The notes under the pieces are model-generated. The model did not search any database, was not told where the DNA came from, and saw nothing but the letters and a program-made list of their open reading frames with translations. From Hermodice carunculata (taxonomy: Eukaryota; Annelida; Polychaeta; Eunicida; Amphinomidae), in contig OZ026612.1 of the NCBI GenBank assembly GCA_964020975.1, forward strand, positions 51,388,108 through 51,452,107: a stretch of 64,000 bases of DNA, read 5' to 3'. Positions 1-10,433 of the stretch are shown one piece after another (positions within the stretch are counted from its first letter, which is position 1; the number at the start of each line of letters is the position of its first letter). The translations under genes and the position numbers were made by a program.

Positions 1-1117
1 ATGAAAATTCAAAAGTTCAAATGACCTTGACCTTGACCTTTGGAGGTTACATGTAAATTACAAAAATGTACAGTTTTACAATATCCTTTTTTAAAGCCTT
101 ACATGAACCAAATCAGATGAAAACTGACCAACTTCTGACTAGAAGAATCTTTCAAAGGGTACAATTACCTTGTCCTTTGACCTTTAGAGGTTACATGTTA
201 ATTACAAAAATGTGCGGTGTTTTAATACCTACAATTCTGGTCCAGTATAATGAGAATTTGATGGAAATTGGCCGAGTTGTGGTTGGATGAAAATTTCAAA
301 AGTCAAATGACCTTGACCTTTGACCTTTAGAGGTCCCATGTAAATTACAAAATTCGGCTATGTTATATCATCTTTTTAACTGAACATGAACCAAATCAAA
401 GGAAAATGAACCAAGTTATGGCTAGATGAAAATTTCTCAAGGGGCCAAATAATCTTGCCCTTTGACCTTTAGATGTCCCAGGTAAATTAAAAAAAATGTG
501 CAGTTTTACTACTATCAGCAATTTGAGCCAGCACGGTCAAAATCGGAAACAAATTAGCCCAGTTATGGCTAGAAGAAAAATTCAAATGGCAAAATGACCC
601 TGAGTGCTTTAAGAGGTTGCGTGTAACTTGGAAAAATGTACAGTGATGCGATACCTACAATTTGAGTCCATCGTGATCAAAAAGAGGATGAAACTTAACC
701 AAGTGATGGCTAAACGAAAACTTCCAAGGTCGAAATGGTCTCGACCTTTGACCTTCAAAGGTCCCAAGTAATTGACAAAAATGTGCAGTGTTACAAGCAT
801 ATTAATTGAAGTTGGACTATTGCCGCAACTATAATTGTTTTGGAGATATTCCAAATTTGAATTTCCAAATGGCCCTAAGTTGCATTATTTTAAAAACTTT
901 TGACCCTCTTTACAAAAACTCAAGACTTCAGGTATAGAAGTATGATCATGCCCAGTTTGGAGTTTCTACGTATAATACTTTTCAAATGAAATGTTGAACA
1001 AGTTTTCCTGTAAAGAAAAAATAGAAAAACAATAATATGTCACAGATATAATGCAGAATTCATTAAAAAAAAACAAAAAAAAAAAAACCAGTATGTCTGT
1101 GTTGGCACACAGCGTAA
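1..1117 (-). mobile_element. HINE/Helentron-like non-autonomous element, 5' part (cut by window edge)
   Basis: Read on the minus strand, this begins near 1117 with a short hairpin (CTGTG/CACAG arms around 1096-1112). It continues through a T-rich tract where other copies have CTTT repeats. Next comes a body that matches the 29.5-kb copy ('catttgaaaagtattat' then 'gtagaaactccaaact', about 910-1000), followed by at least six core repeats spaced about 143 bp apart (starts near 1, 140, 288, 426, 572, 713, 858). Most core units carry TGACCTTTGACCTT-type nuclear-receptor half-sites. The 3' end is outside the window. Assignment to the Helentron-derived class rests on architecture shared with the copies at 29.4, 40.8 and 44.9 kb; no protein is encoded. 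Confidence 0.7.
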
Positions 1118-1125
1118 AGAAGTGA

Positions 1126-1187
1126 GCAGGAATCGAATCTGGAGGGCTCCGGATCAGTGTGTCGATTGAACCACCTGCCTCATTCCG
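1126..1187 (-). other. tRNA-like sequence (possible SINE head or tRNA relic)
   Basis: On the minus strand there is a B-box-like GATTCGATTCC about 40 bases after an A-box-like GGTGGTTCAATCG. This is the spacing expected for a tRNA-derived polymerase III promoter. No clean acceptor stem can be drawn, so this is not called as a functional tRNA. It abuts the outer end of the neighbouring HINE. Confidence 0.35.
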
Positions 1188-1658
1188 TCACACCATTCGG
1201 TTCTTTATATTTAATCTAAACATATTTATTTCATCTGGATCGCCCTATAGTACATCGAAATGATCCTAATAAGTTGGGTTCTCCAGAACGTGGAGATACA
1301 CACACCATATGTACAAAACACACAGGACAAACAATGTTACCAATTCTTTGTAGATAAACAACTGTTGGGATACAAAGTACATTGCTATGGACTCAAATAC
1401 CCATAATGAGAAATTACATTCATATTTTATTGCATGAATAGTGAATAAACAATCATACATCATTATAATAGAGCTGAACAGTCACACGAGGTCATTTTTT
1501 TCAGTACAAAAACCTTATGGTGTCCACAATGTATGTTTGGAAAGCTTCACAGATTTGAAAGTTTAAGGGATCCGACAGTTCCTTGCTGCCAAAAAGGAAA
1601 ATTTCGATTAATCTGTTACTTGCAAGGTGCACGATCAAATTTGGGTGGACACCTGAAG
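1188..1658. other. unassigned; possible LINE 3' UTR
   Basis: I see no coding signal here. The part next to 1659 is probably the 3' UTR of the minus-strand LINE, but no poly-A or short tandem tail marks its end, so the element's 3' boundary is unresolved. Confidence 0.4.
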
Positions 1659-4079
1659 CTAAGATTGGAAAAATAGAGGCAAAGAGATTGTTTCTAGGTA
1701 CGGGATATACTCAGGGCAGAATAATAAAAAGTGTTCAAGATCTTCTGTAGGGTAAGTACAAGAGCAGGTAGGGTTTGGGATAATGTGGACTTTAAAAAGA
1801 TCGAAGTTAAGCCTAGAGTAGCCCAGTCGTAGTTGGGTATGACAGATATTGGCAAATCTGTTACCGTGGGAATAGTAATCAGGAACGTCATCCACGGCAA
1901 GCAAGGAAGCTTTCAGTTTAGATTTGAATATTTCAAGGTAGATAGAATCGCGAATATCAGAAGGAAGGTTATTCCATTGCTTGATGGCGTCCGGAAGGAA
2001 AGAATTTTCAAGGCGATTAGTTCGGCATTTAATAGAGCGTATAGTGGAACTGGGTTGTCGAAGGTTACGACCATGGAAAGAAGGAGGAACAAGATTGGAA
2101 AGATATGGAGGAGTTACTTTATGGTTCATTTTGTAAAAGAGGATCAATTTAAAGTACTTGCGCCTGGTGGCGAGGGTTGACCAGCCAAGTTCATGTAGGA
2201 GAGTAACATGTGAGGTATGTCTAAGAGCACCAGTGCAAATTTTTGCAGCCTCAAACTGGATTGATTCGAGTAAGTCGGACAGGCCTTGACCACAATTGTC
2301 GAACAAGACACAGCCATATTCGAGGATTGGTCGAATCATAGATAAATACAATTTGGACAGTGCCTTACGGGAGAGTTTATATTTAAACCTACGAAGGAGT
2401 GCAATCCGCTGACCAGCTTTATTTGTTATCCGGGTAACATGTGCACGCCAGGATAAGTTATGACTCAGAGTTAACCCTAGGTGGGTGTGTGTATCTTCCT
2501 CAGGTATTACTGACTCTCCTAGGCGCACAGGTGGGTGGCCAGTTTTATTAAATTTGGCGGTAAAGATGAGGGAAATAGACTTTAATGCATTAAAGATGAC
2601 TCGCCATGACTTCCCCCACTTGTGTATGATTGAGAGATTATTGTTCAAGTGATTCGAGGATTCAATGGGATTATTAACGATTTCAAGAACACTAGTGTCA
2701 TCAGCGAAGAGCCTGACTTCACAAGTAAGATCATCGACTATATCATTAACATAAATTAGGAATAGAAGTGGGCCCAATATGGATCCTTGAGGTACTCCAG
2801 CTTCAAGAGGTAACCATGAAGACGATTGTCCGTGAATAATGACTCGTTGGAAGCGGTTGGATAGGTAGCTATCGATCCACGTTACGATATTATCAGAGAT
2901 GCCAAGTTGTCGCAATTTAAAAAGGAGGCCAGGATGCCAAACCTTGTCGAAGGCTTTAGATACATCTAGGAAGACCATCCTGACTTCCTTGGAATGTTCG
3001 AGGCCGTTATAGATATTATGGAGGATATACACAAGTTGGTTAATGGTAGAGTCTCCGGCCTTGAAACCCGAGTTTTTAGAGGTAAAGAGATTATTCCGCA
3101 TTAAGTATTCATAAATAGCATTAAAAATAATTCGTTCAAACACTTTGGATACATTACATAACAAGGAGATCGGACGGTAGTTACTTTTGATCTGTCTGTT
3201 GGATTTCTTAAATACCGGACATGTGTTGGATCTCTTCCAAGAATCAGGGAAACAAGACAGGCTTAAGGACAGTTTGAAGATTTTAGTGAGAGGTTTACAG
3301 ATCGAGTCGGCTGTGTTTTTTAGTAAGATATTTCCTATGTTATCTGGACCAGAAGCAGAGGTTAATCTTAAAGAAGTCAGGACTCTCCAGACACACTCTT
3401 CTTCTACACGAATGTCATGTAAGCGTGCATCCGTTCGAAATGCAAACACGGGCAATGTAGGGGCGTCGACATCAGGAGTTGTTTTACATTGACTGGCAAA
3501 ATATGTGTTGATAATTTCACATTTTTCAGTTATGCAAGATACAATTTTATCGCCTTCTAAAATAGGGGGTATATCCTGGTGTATTTTACACCCCAAAACA
3601 GTCTTAGATAGATTCCACCACTTTTTGGGGTTAATGTCCTTTTCATCAAGTTGCCGACGCAAACTAGAGAAATAGGTGCGGACAGAGTATCTAATCAAGT
3701 TAACTACTTTATTGCGGTACCTTTTGTAAAATTGGAAGAACTTCTCGATCTTAATGTAGACGTCATAAGTATGGGGGCGTGGGTTGTTAGACACACGCTT
3801 AAAACGTTTCCACGCACGGTTGCGACGGCGAATATCTTTTTTAATTGCTGAAGTTATCCAGGGCTTGTCCCTAGGGCGAATCGTGACTTCCTTAAAAGGG
3901 ATAAAGTCCTTAGCTGTAGAAAGAAACAAGTCCGACCAGTATGATACAACATCGTCAATTGAATAAAAAACTTCATGACCTGTGTCCCAAGGAGCTGATT
4001 GTAGGGCAGCGTTAAGATCACAAAAGTTAGCTTTTTTGAAGTCCCACACCGATCTTTTGAAGGGTTTATCCTTGTGCAA
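1659..4079 (-). CDS. LINE reverse transcriptase (ORF2 3' part)
   Basis: An 806-codon frame encodes the reverse transcriptase that copies the element's RNA at a nicked chromosomal target. Visible motifs in order: the linker 'VWDFKKANFCDLNAALQSAPW' pattern at residues 11-31; YRPISLL near 301; FLDVSKAFDKVWH near 370, whose Asp residue is catalytic; GVPQGSILGPLLF near 428; and FADD at 458-461, the catalytic pair. A thumb follows, then the WNNLP-type C-terminal region (702-706). At 772-788 there is a C-x-C...H-x4-C cluster resembling the zinc knuckle of several non-LTR clades. The motif set fits the CR1/Jockey group; the exact clade needs a tree. The first Met is not a real start, because the frame continues from the endonuclease through a shifted CT-repeat. 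Confidence 0.92.
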   Translation of the reverse strand: MHKDKPFKRSVWDFKKANFCDLNAALQSAPWDTGHEVFYSIDDVVSYWSDLFLSTAKDFIPFKEVTIRPRDKPWITSAIKKDIRRRNRAWKRFKRVSNNPRPHTYDVYIKIEKFFQFYKRYRNKVVNLIRYSVRTYFSSLRRQLDEKDINPKKWWNLSKTVLGCKIHQDIPPILEGDKIVSCITEKCEIINTYFASQCKTTPDVDAPTLPVFAFRTDARLHDIRVEEECVWRVLTSLRLTSASGPDNIGNILLKNTADSICKPLTKIFKLSLSLSCFPDSWKRSNTCPVFKKSNRQIKSNYRPISLLCNVSKVFERIIFNAIYEYLMRNNLFTSKNSGFKAGDSTINQLVYILHNIYNGLEHSKEVRMVFLDVSKAFDKVWHPGLLFKLRQLGISDNIVTWIDSYLSNRFQRVIIHGQSSSWLPLEAGVPQGSILGPLLFLIYVNDIVDDLTCEVRLFADDTSVLEIVNNPIESSNHLNNNLSIIHKWGKSWRVIFNALKSISLIFTAKFNKTGHPPVRLGESVIPEEDTHTHLGLTLSHNLSWRAHVTRITNKAGQRIALLRRFKYKLSRKALSKLYLSMIRPILEYGCVLFDNCGQGLSDLLESIQFEAAKICTGALRHTSHVTLLHELGWSTLATRRKYFKLILFYKMNHKVTPPYLSNLVPPSFHGRNLRQPSSTIRSIKCRTNRLENSFLPDAIKQWNNLPSDIRDSIYLEIFKSKLKASLLAVDDVPDYYSHGNRFANICHTQLRLGYSRLNFDLFKVHIIPNPTCSCTYPTEDLEHFLLFCPEYIPYLETISLPLFFQS

Positions 4080-4530
4080 GGAAAGAGAGAGAGAGAGAGC
4101 AGAAGACTACACTGTGGTCAGCATTTGAGACAGGAGGAATGGTTCCAGAGTCGAGAACCAGACCAGGTGAGTCAGTAATAATAATATCTAGTAAATTATT
4201 AGAATATTCGTTTATTCTGGTGGGCTCGTCTATAAGCTGAAAGAGATTATGCTGTGATACGAGGTTGACAAGAGATAAACCAAGTTCACTGTCAGCATGA
4301 GAGGAGTCCCAAGTGGAGCACCTGTCGTTAAGATCCCCAGTGGTTATTAATATGTGAGGGTTGCACTCAATGGCTAAGGAGATAGAATTCGATAGAGATC
4401 TGAGAAAAAAATCGCGGGTCTCGGCGGGCTGACCCGGAGGCCGATAGTAGTTTCCAACCAAGACTTTACCACGCACAGAAGAAATTTCCAACCAGACTCA
4501 CTCTTTGAAACTAAATCCCCTTTTGCCATG
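4066..4530 (-). pseudogene. LINE endonuclease domain (ORF2 5' part, partial)
   Basis: The minus-strand frame open from 4491 to 4066 encodes the C-terminal two thirds of an apurinic-like endonuclease. It shows GKVLVGNYYRPPG, the GDLNDRCSTW metal-site motif, LLDIIITD, and the terminal NADHSVV motif with the catalytic Asp-His. In-frame similarity continues upstream of 4491, with a stop at 4498-4500 just before VWLEISS. The domain should run on into the reverse transcriptase. The junction lies in an alternating CT run (4085-4099 on the plus strand as GA), where a change in repeat number has shifted the frame. The upstream part of the domain is absent or unrecognisable beyond about 4530. Confidence 0.85.
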
Positions 4531-4599
4531 TTCGTTGAACTTCTAGTGCACGCAAGGGGAAACTGTATCGTAACAATGAGGTGCACCGGATGTTAGAAA

Positions 4600-6016
4600 T
4601 TATAGACAATACGGATCTAAGATGGTGTTGAACAACGTAAAATTCAAAGTACAAACGAATGTTACACGCTTAAAATCATCTACGAACAGTATGGGGCAGA
4701 GTGTCGAAAATCGACCGATTTGTCATGCGAAAATGTTCGTTGCAGTGCTGTCATCTTGCAGCAAATAGCTTAACTAACGCTGCCAAAATGCCGAATGGCG
4801 CAATTCAGCCTATATCATATCATTTTGCGCATATACGGGTCCTGGGTTACGCGTCTAGTCATGGGCTATTTCGCATAACTGGGGACGGGGATGGGGTTAG
4901 GGTGCAGGGTGGAATTCTGAAGTGTTAAGAGTTTACCCTAGTCCTGTACAAACCCAATTGATGGTTCTAACTAAACATGAATATTATATAATTGTGGTTT
5001 GTTTGTATGTCGTTTGCAGATACCTACAAGGAAGCTTGGCTGCCTCAAGGAAACATCAGCATTATACATGTTATGTTATTCACCTGAGCATGTCTTGACG
5101 TAGCTCTGCTTGTGAGTGGGATCTAATTTCGAAGAGAGAGCTTTACGGCATGAAGAAGAGGTTGGACTACGGTGCATGCACGTTCCTTGTCGGTTTCATC
5201 CTATGTAGTATTTCTTTTTGCATAATATGTAGCTTTTTGCCACATTTTATACCAAAGTACTGGGACATAAAAGATCACAACACCAAAATCGCACGTGCGC
5301 ATTGACGGCAGAATCCTGGTGATTATCGCGCTAATAGGGGACTGTTCGAAAATAGATCCCGTAACTGTACTTTACTAAAAGCTCTGATACCTGACTTCTC
5401 GATTTAAAATTGGAGTATCAACAAAATTTGTTGAAAGACGCCTTTTTGCAGTTCAAACACGTCGACTATTGAGCATGGCCACAAAAGATTATACTTGATG
5501 AGACCATCAACCGGTGTCAACCAAAGTTACAGTCATTAACTGGGCACCTTTATAAACTAGTCAATATACCAATTTTGATTGAATGATCCGGCAGCGTTCT
5601 TTCCTGTGAAGCGATTTTGTGTCACAGAATAAATTCAGAAATAGACAAGACTGAGCCTGCTTCTCAGACAAACACCAGATACCAGCCTCCCGGTAACATT
5701 TGCAGGTCACCGCAATGCCCCCCGGGCTTACTTTGCCCAGTTTGCCCTGAAGAAAATTTGTGATTTTGAATAATTGATACTGTATTTGAACGTAATGGGC
5801 CATTTACATTCAAACATTTTCCATTTTAGAGAACAGTATTTTCTTCTGACCGATATATTGTCAAAATACGAAGAAGCCCGGGAAAGCTGTTCTATTTTCA
5901 AATAACCTTCAAAAGATAGGAAACCGGCAAACAAAACATCGATCGATTCTTGCTAATATTTTTTATTATGGTAATTATAATTCAAGTAAGCCAATCAATA
6001 TTGTACCTCTCGTAGC

Positions 6017-6055
<39 letters not shown>

Positions 6056-9000
6056 TCATGGCAATTTCGTGGGAAATGACATCAAATAATCGTCATACAA
6101 ATGTGTGATCTTTTCGCTAGTTAAATATGACATTCAAATTGAATCATATATCAGAAAATTTGTCACGTAATTTTGTGTTGTGTCACATGCTGCACAATTC
6201 CTGGCATGTTTAACCTTCTCCAGACAAGAACAAGGCGGAGTCAACAGCTTTCCTTGGTGCGGCTTGGGTGAGATGCGTACACCACGGAAAGGCGTTGAAC
6301 TACAGCTTGCTATCCTGATAGGTGTTTTTCTACATTCTTCATTTTAAATATTTTCTATGAGTTATAGCTGCAAGTAAAAACACTAATCTGGCGATATTGT
6401 ACGTCCGGACGCTTTGGGGTAACTTCAGCAGGAAAGGGCTAATGAAATGCGCCAGTGTGGACATCCACTTGAATTTGCGCTTAGATTTATAAATATTTTT
6501 TCTACTCAAATGAACTTTTCATCGAAAAAATTCTTTTACATTTTGATAAGGCAGACACATACTTATGGATAACCATGAAATAATGGGTTTTCCCTGCAAC
6601 TAAATCACAACTAGTTCTACAGCTCATGCATGTTCGTCAGCATATACCACACAATTCTTGTCATAATAAATCATTATTTTGCAGTCTATGATGTATTTTT
6701 CATCCCAGCAAACGCTTGATTCTGTGAGGGATGATTGCGATTACTTGCTGACGGAGATGTCAGGGAATATCGCGTAGTGCCTACTGTAGCGGTTAAGAGT
6801 TTACATATATCGTGATTATTTATTAATTATTGGGTCATTGAGTGCAAAGCAAGTCCAGGCGACTTTTTGAGATATGGGTTCAATCTCTCTAAAATTTCTG
6901 CAATGTAATTAGCATACAATTTATGTACAATATTATCACGATCACCGTTTTGTCTTTTCATTATTTATATTTGGTCGCAAATGCCACAACGTGACTTACG
7001 TACCGGAATTGTTGATAGTTTGTTAGCCCATAGTTTAAAATACATGTATGTTTATTGTCTCTGCAACTTGACGTTTGTTCAATTTCTTATAGGGGTTCCA
7101 ACAGGGAGCGTTCAAGTATCGAGTAAATCACAGGTTGTCAACAATTTCAATTTTTTCTCGCACATCAGTGCACATCCTCCTCAACAAACCAAACGAAGCC
7201 CTACCTCATGTCATTGTTTTGATTAGCATATCCTATTTCCCTGCGTGGATCGACTGTCTCAAGTATACTATAGCAAATGCAGCTATGATGTACAATGTTT
7301 AATACCACATGTAGTAAAATAAAGTCCTGTCGATATTGTCAATCGGGGACGATTAAATTCTGCCAATATAAAACTGTTCCATGTTACCCCAATTTATCTT
7401 TATAGCTTGTATGAAGTGACTTCACATATTTCCTGTTCAAAGCATTTCGTGACAAACGACTCAAGACTTAAAACCGAACAGCCCAAACCTATATATATCA
7501 CCGTTTCGTTTACCGCCGGAGGGTAGAGCCGATAGAACCGACGTCTTGGCAGCATCGTGAAATTGGAAGGAAGTTATAAATCAAGCCGGTAAACGCCCAT
7601 GTGCCAAATATCAACAGATTATAGAATTGTCACAAATAGAAAATGTGGATTGCTCAGTAGGCATGGCAATTCATTTTGTGGCAAATGTCGTGACCCACAC
7701 GTCTCCTAGCCTCCTCTACTTCCGACATAGTTATTTCCTTTTGCCAGATGGCGCAAATAGAAGCAATGCTTTGTCCATGCAGATTTCTTGTTAAAATGAA
7801 TTTAAATCATTTTTTTTTCTATTTGATGTCGCTGCGAAAACCCTGGTAGAGTGTTAATGGGTGCAAATATGATGGCCATACCTGAATTTTTCGGCGATTT
7901 GACACAGCATTATCAGACGGTGAACATCTGCAACCTGCGTACATGGTGCCAAACAGGAAGCAATTGGTTTACTTCCCGGTAAAATTATAAACGACACGAG
8001 CCTGCTCAGATATTATGCCAAAAAACATGAAGGTGAATGACACCAATAGGTGATATTCATATTTAACTGCGATCCTGCACACTTCCTGTGATGCCGGGGC
8101 AACAGACTGATGCTTCCACCATGATCAGGGCAGATTTATATTAAATACTACATAAATATCCATAATTATACCTTTTCAACCAAAAGAGAGCCAATTTCTG
8201 ATCAATTTAGGCATCTTTTATGTTTCAAATATATGTTTTTTTTTTACATTTTCTTAAGATTATTGCGTTTTTGCGTTGTTTATTTTATTGAGAAAGTACT
8301 TTTGACCATGCTAAATACATGGATCTGCCCTGATGCAGGTGGCTCCCTCTTTGGCTCAATACGTGTTAGAATAGGACTGCATTTAAATATGAATGCAACC
8401 TATTGTTCTATTAAACATGTAAAAATAACCTGAGGTCGGCATTATTCAATCTCAGCAAGCAGTCTAGATAGACTCCTTCATTCCAGATTTCATTAATTAG
8501 AGTCGAATCGGTGTGTCTCTTTTGTGTTATTTATACTTGGGTACCGTGGAAGGCCGATTTGGCGCCTATGTTATTTCTGTTCATATTCATTTGTTTTAAT
8601 AACTCTCTTTTTACTGGGCAATTCAATCGTTCACAGGTGCAATCTTCTTCCAAGATGTGGTTAAAAAATCGAGAATAAATTCGACAATTCTTAAATGATA
8701 TATGAAAAAGAAGCAAGAGTGTTTACAAATCATATTCAATATGTAGTTGGTGAACACATTATTCCCCAGGGGACTTTACAGGTCAGAATAAGACAGTCAA
8801 TTGCTTTCCCTGATGCATGTCACAAAGGGATCCTGACGACCATAAGTGTGACATCAAGGCAGGCCTTATCTACAACTTTCAACAAAAATATTTTCTATCA
8901 GACAATTGACCTCGGAGCACTTATGGTGATTTGAGCTACAGTCCTCATGTTGGGTGCATGTTATGTCATAACGCAACGTAAAGTTGCCCTTTGTTACCAA

Positions 9001-9340
9001 CCTGCCAGATCACTGTGTCTGTCTCACATGTTTGTTAACACGGGACATTCATATAACTGCGGTGCTGTTTTGGGCTGTATAAAGAAGTACCCGTATTTAC
9101 TGATAAATCCCTGTATCAAACAGTGCCAAATATGTTTCTTCTAGCAAACTTAACAACTTGCAAGTAATTAACTCTTTTGTACGGCCATAGACATATTCAG
9201 TAATCCACTACAAATGTTGGTAATACCCTCCGTGTGTCCACCAAATTTACTTGTTTCACGATGGCGGATGATTATCATTGATGCCCAGCGACAAGGATAT
9301 GAATTCTTGCGGGAAATTAATATGCATACATCCTAGTATT
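4600..9340. other. intergenic, no gene seen
   Basis: No open frame here has coding character or a recognisable domain. There is a (GA)n run at 6019-6053. A CpG-containing inverted pair (GTCAACAGCTTTCC near 6220 and GGAAAGGCGTTGAAC near 6288) resembles the central hairpin of the MITE at 33.1 kb and may be a decayed copy. Confidence 0.5.
6019..6053. repeat. (GA)n microsatellite
   Basis: Uninterrupted GA dinucleotide run. Confidence 0.98.
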
Positions 9341-9384
9341 ATGTCTATGTGTGAACACAGACATGTTTTTCCCAGCATTCTTAT

Positions 9385-9440
<56 letters not shown>

Positions 9441-10433
9441 GCCGTCTTTAGTTTTTGTGTCGTGTAATACTCACACACTGCTGGAGCCAGAAACTTCAAA
9501 TATTGCATGGCTATGGAGCTTACTGTGCAGTTTTGTACATATATATGTTTCAGAATCGTGAAGGTGTTGAAAATTATGCAAAGTAGGCCATTCGATATTT
9601 AATTACTTCTGTGTTTTAGTGCCATGGGTATATATGTTTGGGAGACGTATCAAATGGCCACACTATACTAGTTGTAACACTTACATTTATTCTAATTAGG
9701 GACACTTAAATTTTTTAAAGTTGAATCTCTTGAAAACGATTACAGAAAGATGTGGCGCTCTCGGACAATTTTTTTGTGTTTGTGTTTGTGGCGCATGCAA
9801 TGAAATGAAAATGATAATTCTACAATTTTAAAGTATGTTAGGTAGACACAGTTGGAAAATTTGAAGAGTTGAATATCTTTAAAATTATTGTGGATAGAAT
9901 TGTTGATCTAACTTCAATAAATGGGTTTGTACAATAGGTACACCCAAGAAATGAGAACGAAAGTTCTAGAAATTTTATTTTTGCCAACTAGGCACACTTT
10001 GAAAATTATAGGTGTGAATATCCTTAAAATATTACAGATATATGCGTCAAAGTAACTTCGATTTCCATACGGATATTGTGGGGTCCAATGAAATGAAAAT
10101 ATAAGTTTTAAAATATGAATTTATGCTTATTAGACATGCTTCTGAACATTAATTGTTGAATATCTTCAAAGGTATTTTTAAAAGATGTGTCAATCTACCT
10201 TCTGTTCTTTGATTTCTGATAAAATAAAACTGAAAGCTATTCCATGTTCAGCGAATTATGCACAGTAATGAATTCTTGACCATGTCAAAAATGTTATAGA
10301 TGAAGGAGCCAATCAAGATTTGTGTTCAAGGACATTTGAATATCATTGATCAAAAGTTTTAGCATTTTTTAATTGGGCTTAATTTGAAGGCACACAGACA
10401 GATTTTCTGCTACGTAAATGCTTTTTTTTCTAA
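9341..10433 (+). mobile_element. HINE/Helentron-like element, decayed but with both ends
   Basis: The left end has an imperfect hairpin at 9342-9363 (TGTC...GACA arms). It is followed by 'cccagcattctt' and a (CTTT)n tract at 9385-9440. The body holds diverged core repeats recognised by recurring 'gttgaatatctt' and 'aattatgcaaa' phrases. The right end has CACACAGACAG at 10391-10401, one mismatch from the complement of the left TGTCTATGTG, then a damaged hairpin. It ends with CTAA followed by T at 10430-10434. High divergence between core units suggests an old insertion. Confidence 0.65.
9385..9440. repeat. (CTTT)n microsatellite inside HINE
   Basis: A tetranucleotide tract that sits just after the 5' hairpin, at the same position as in the other HINE copies. 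Confidence 0.95.

Larger units (their letters stand above)
1659..4530 (-). mobile_element. CR1/Jockey-group non-LTR retrotransposon (LINE), 5'-truncated
   Basis: This is a minus-strand LINE whose coding part runs from a partial apurinic-type endonuclease (about 4530 to 4080) into a long reverse transcriptase frame (4079 to 1659). The first part of the endonuclease, including its N-terminal motifs, is missing. It therefore looks like a 5'-truncated copy, as is typical of target-primed reverse transcription. There is one in-frame stop at 4498-4500 in the endonuclease, and the two coding frames are offset at a (GA)n run near 4085-4099. The reverse transcriptase is otherwise open for 806 codons, so the copy is fairly young. 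No target-site duplication could be identified by eye. Confidence 0.9.

Noticed and set aside
1833-3966. Plus-strand frames of 60-115 codons
   Set aside because: Antisense shadows of the LINE reverse transcriptase.
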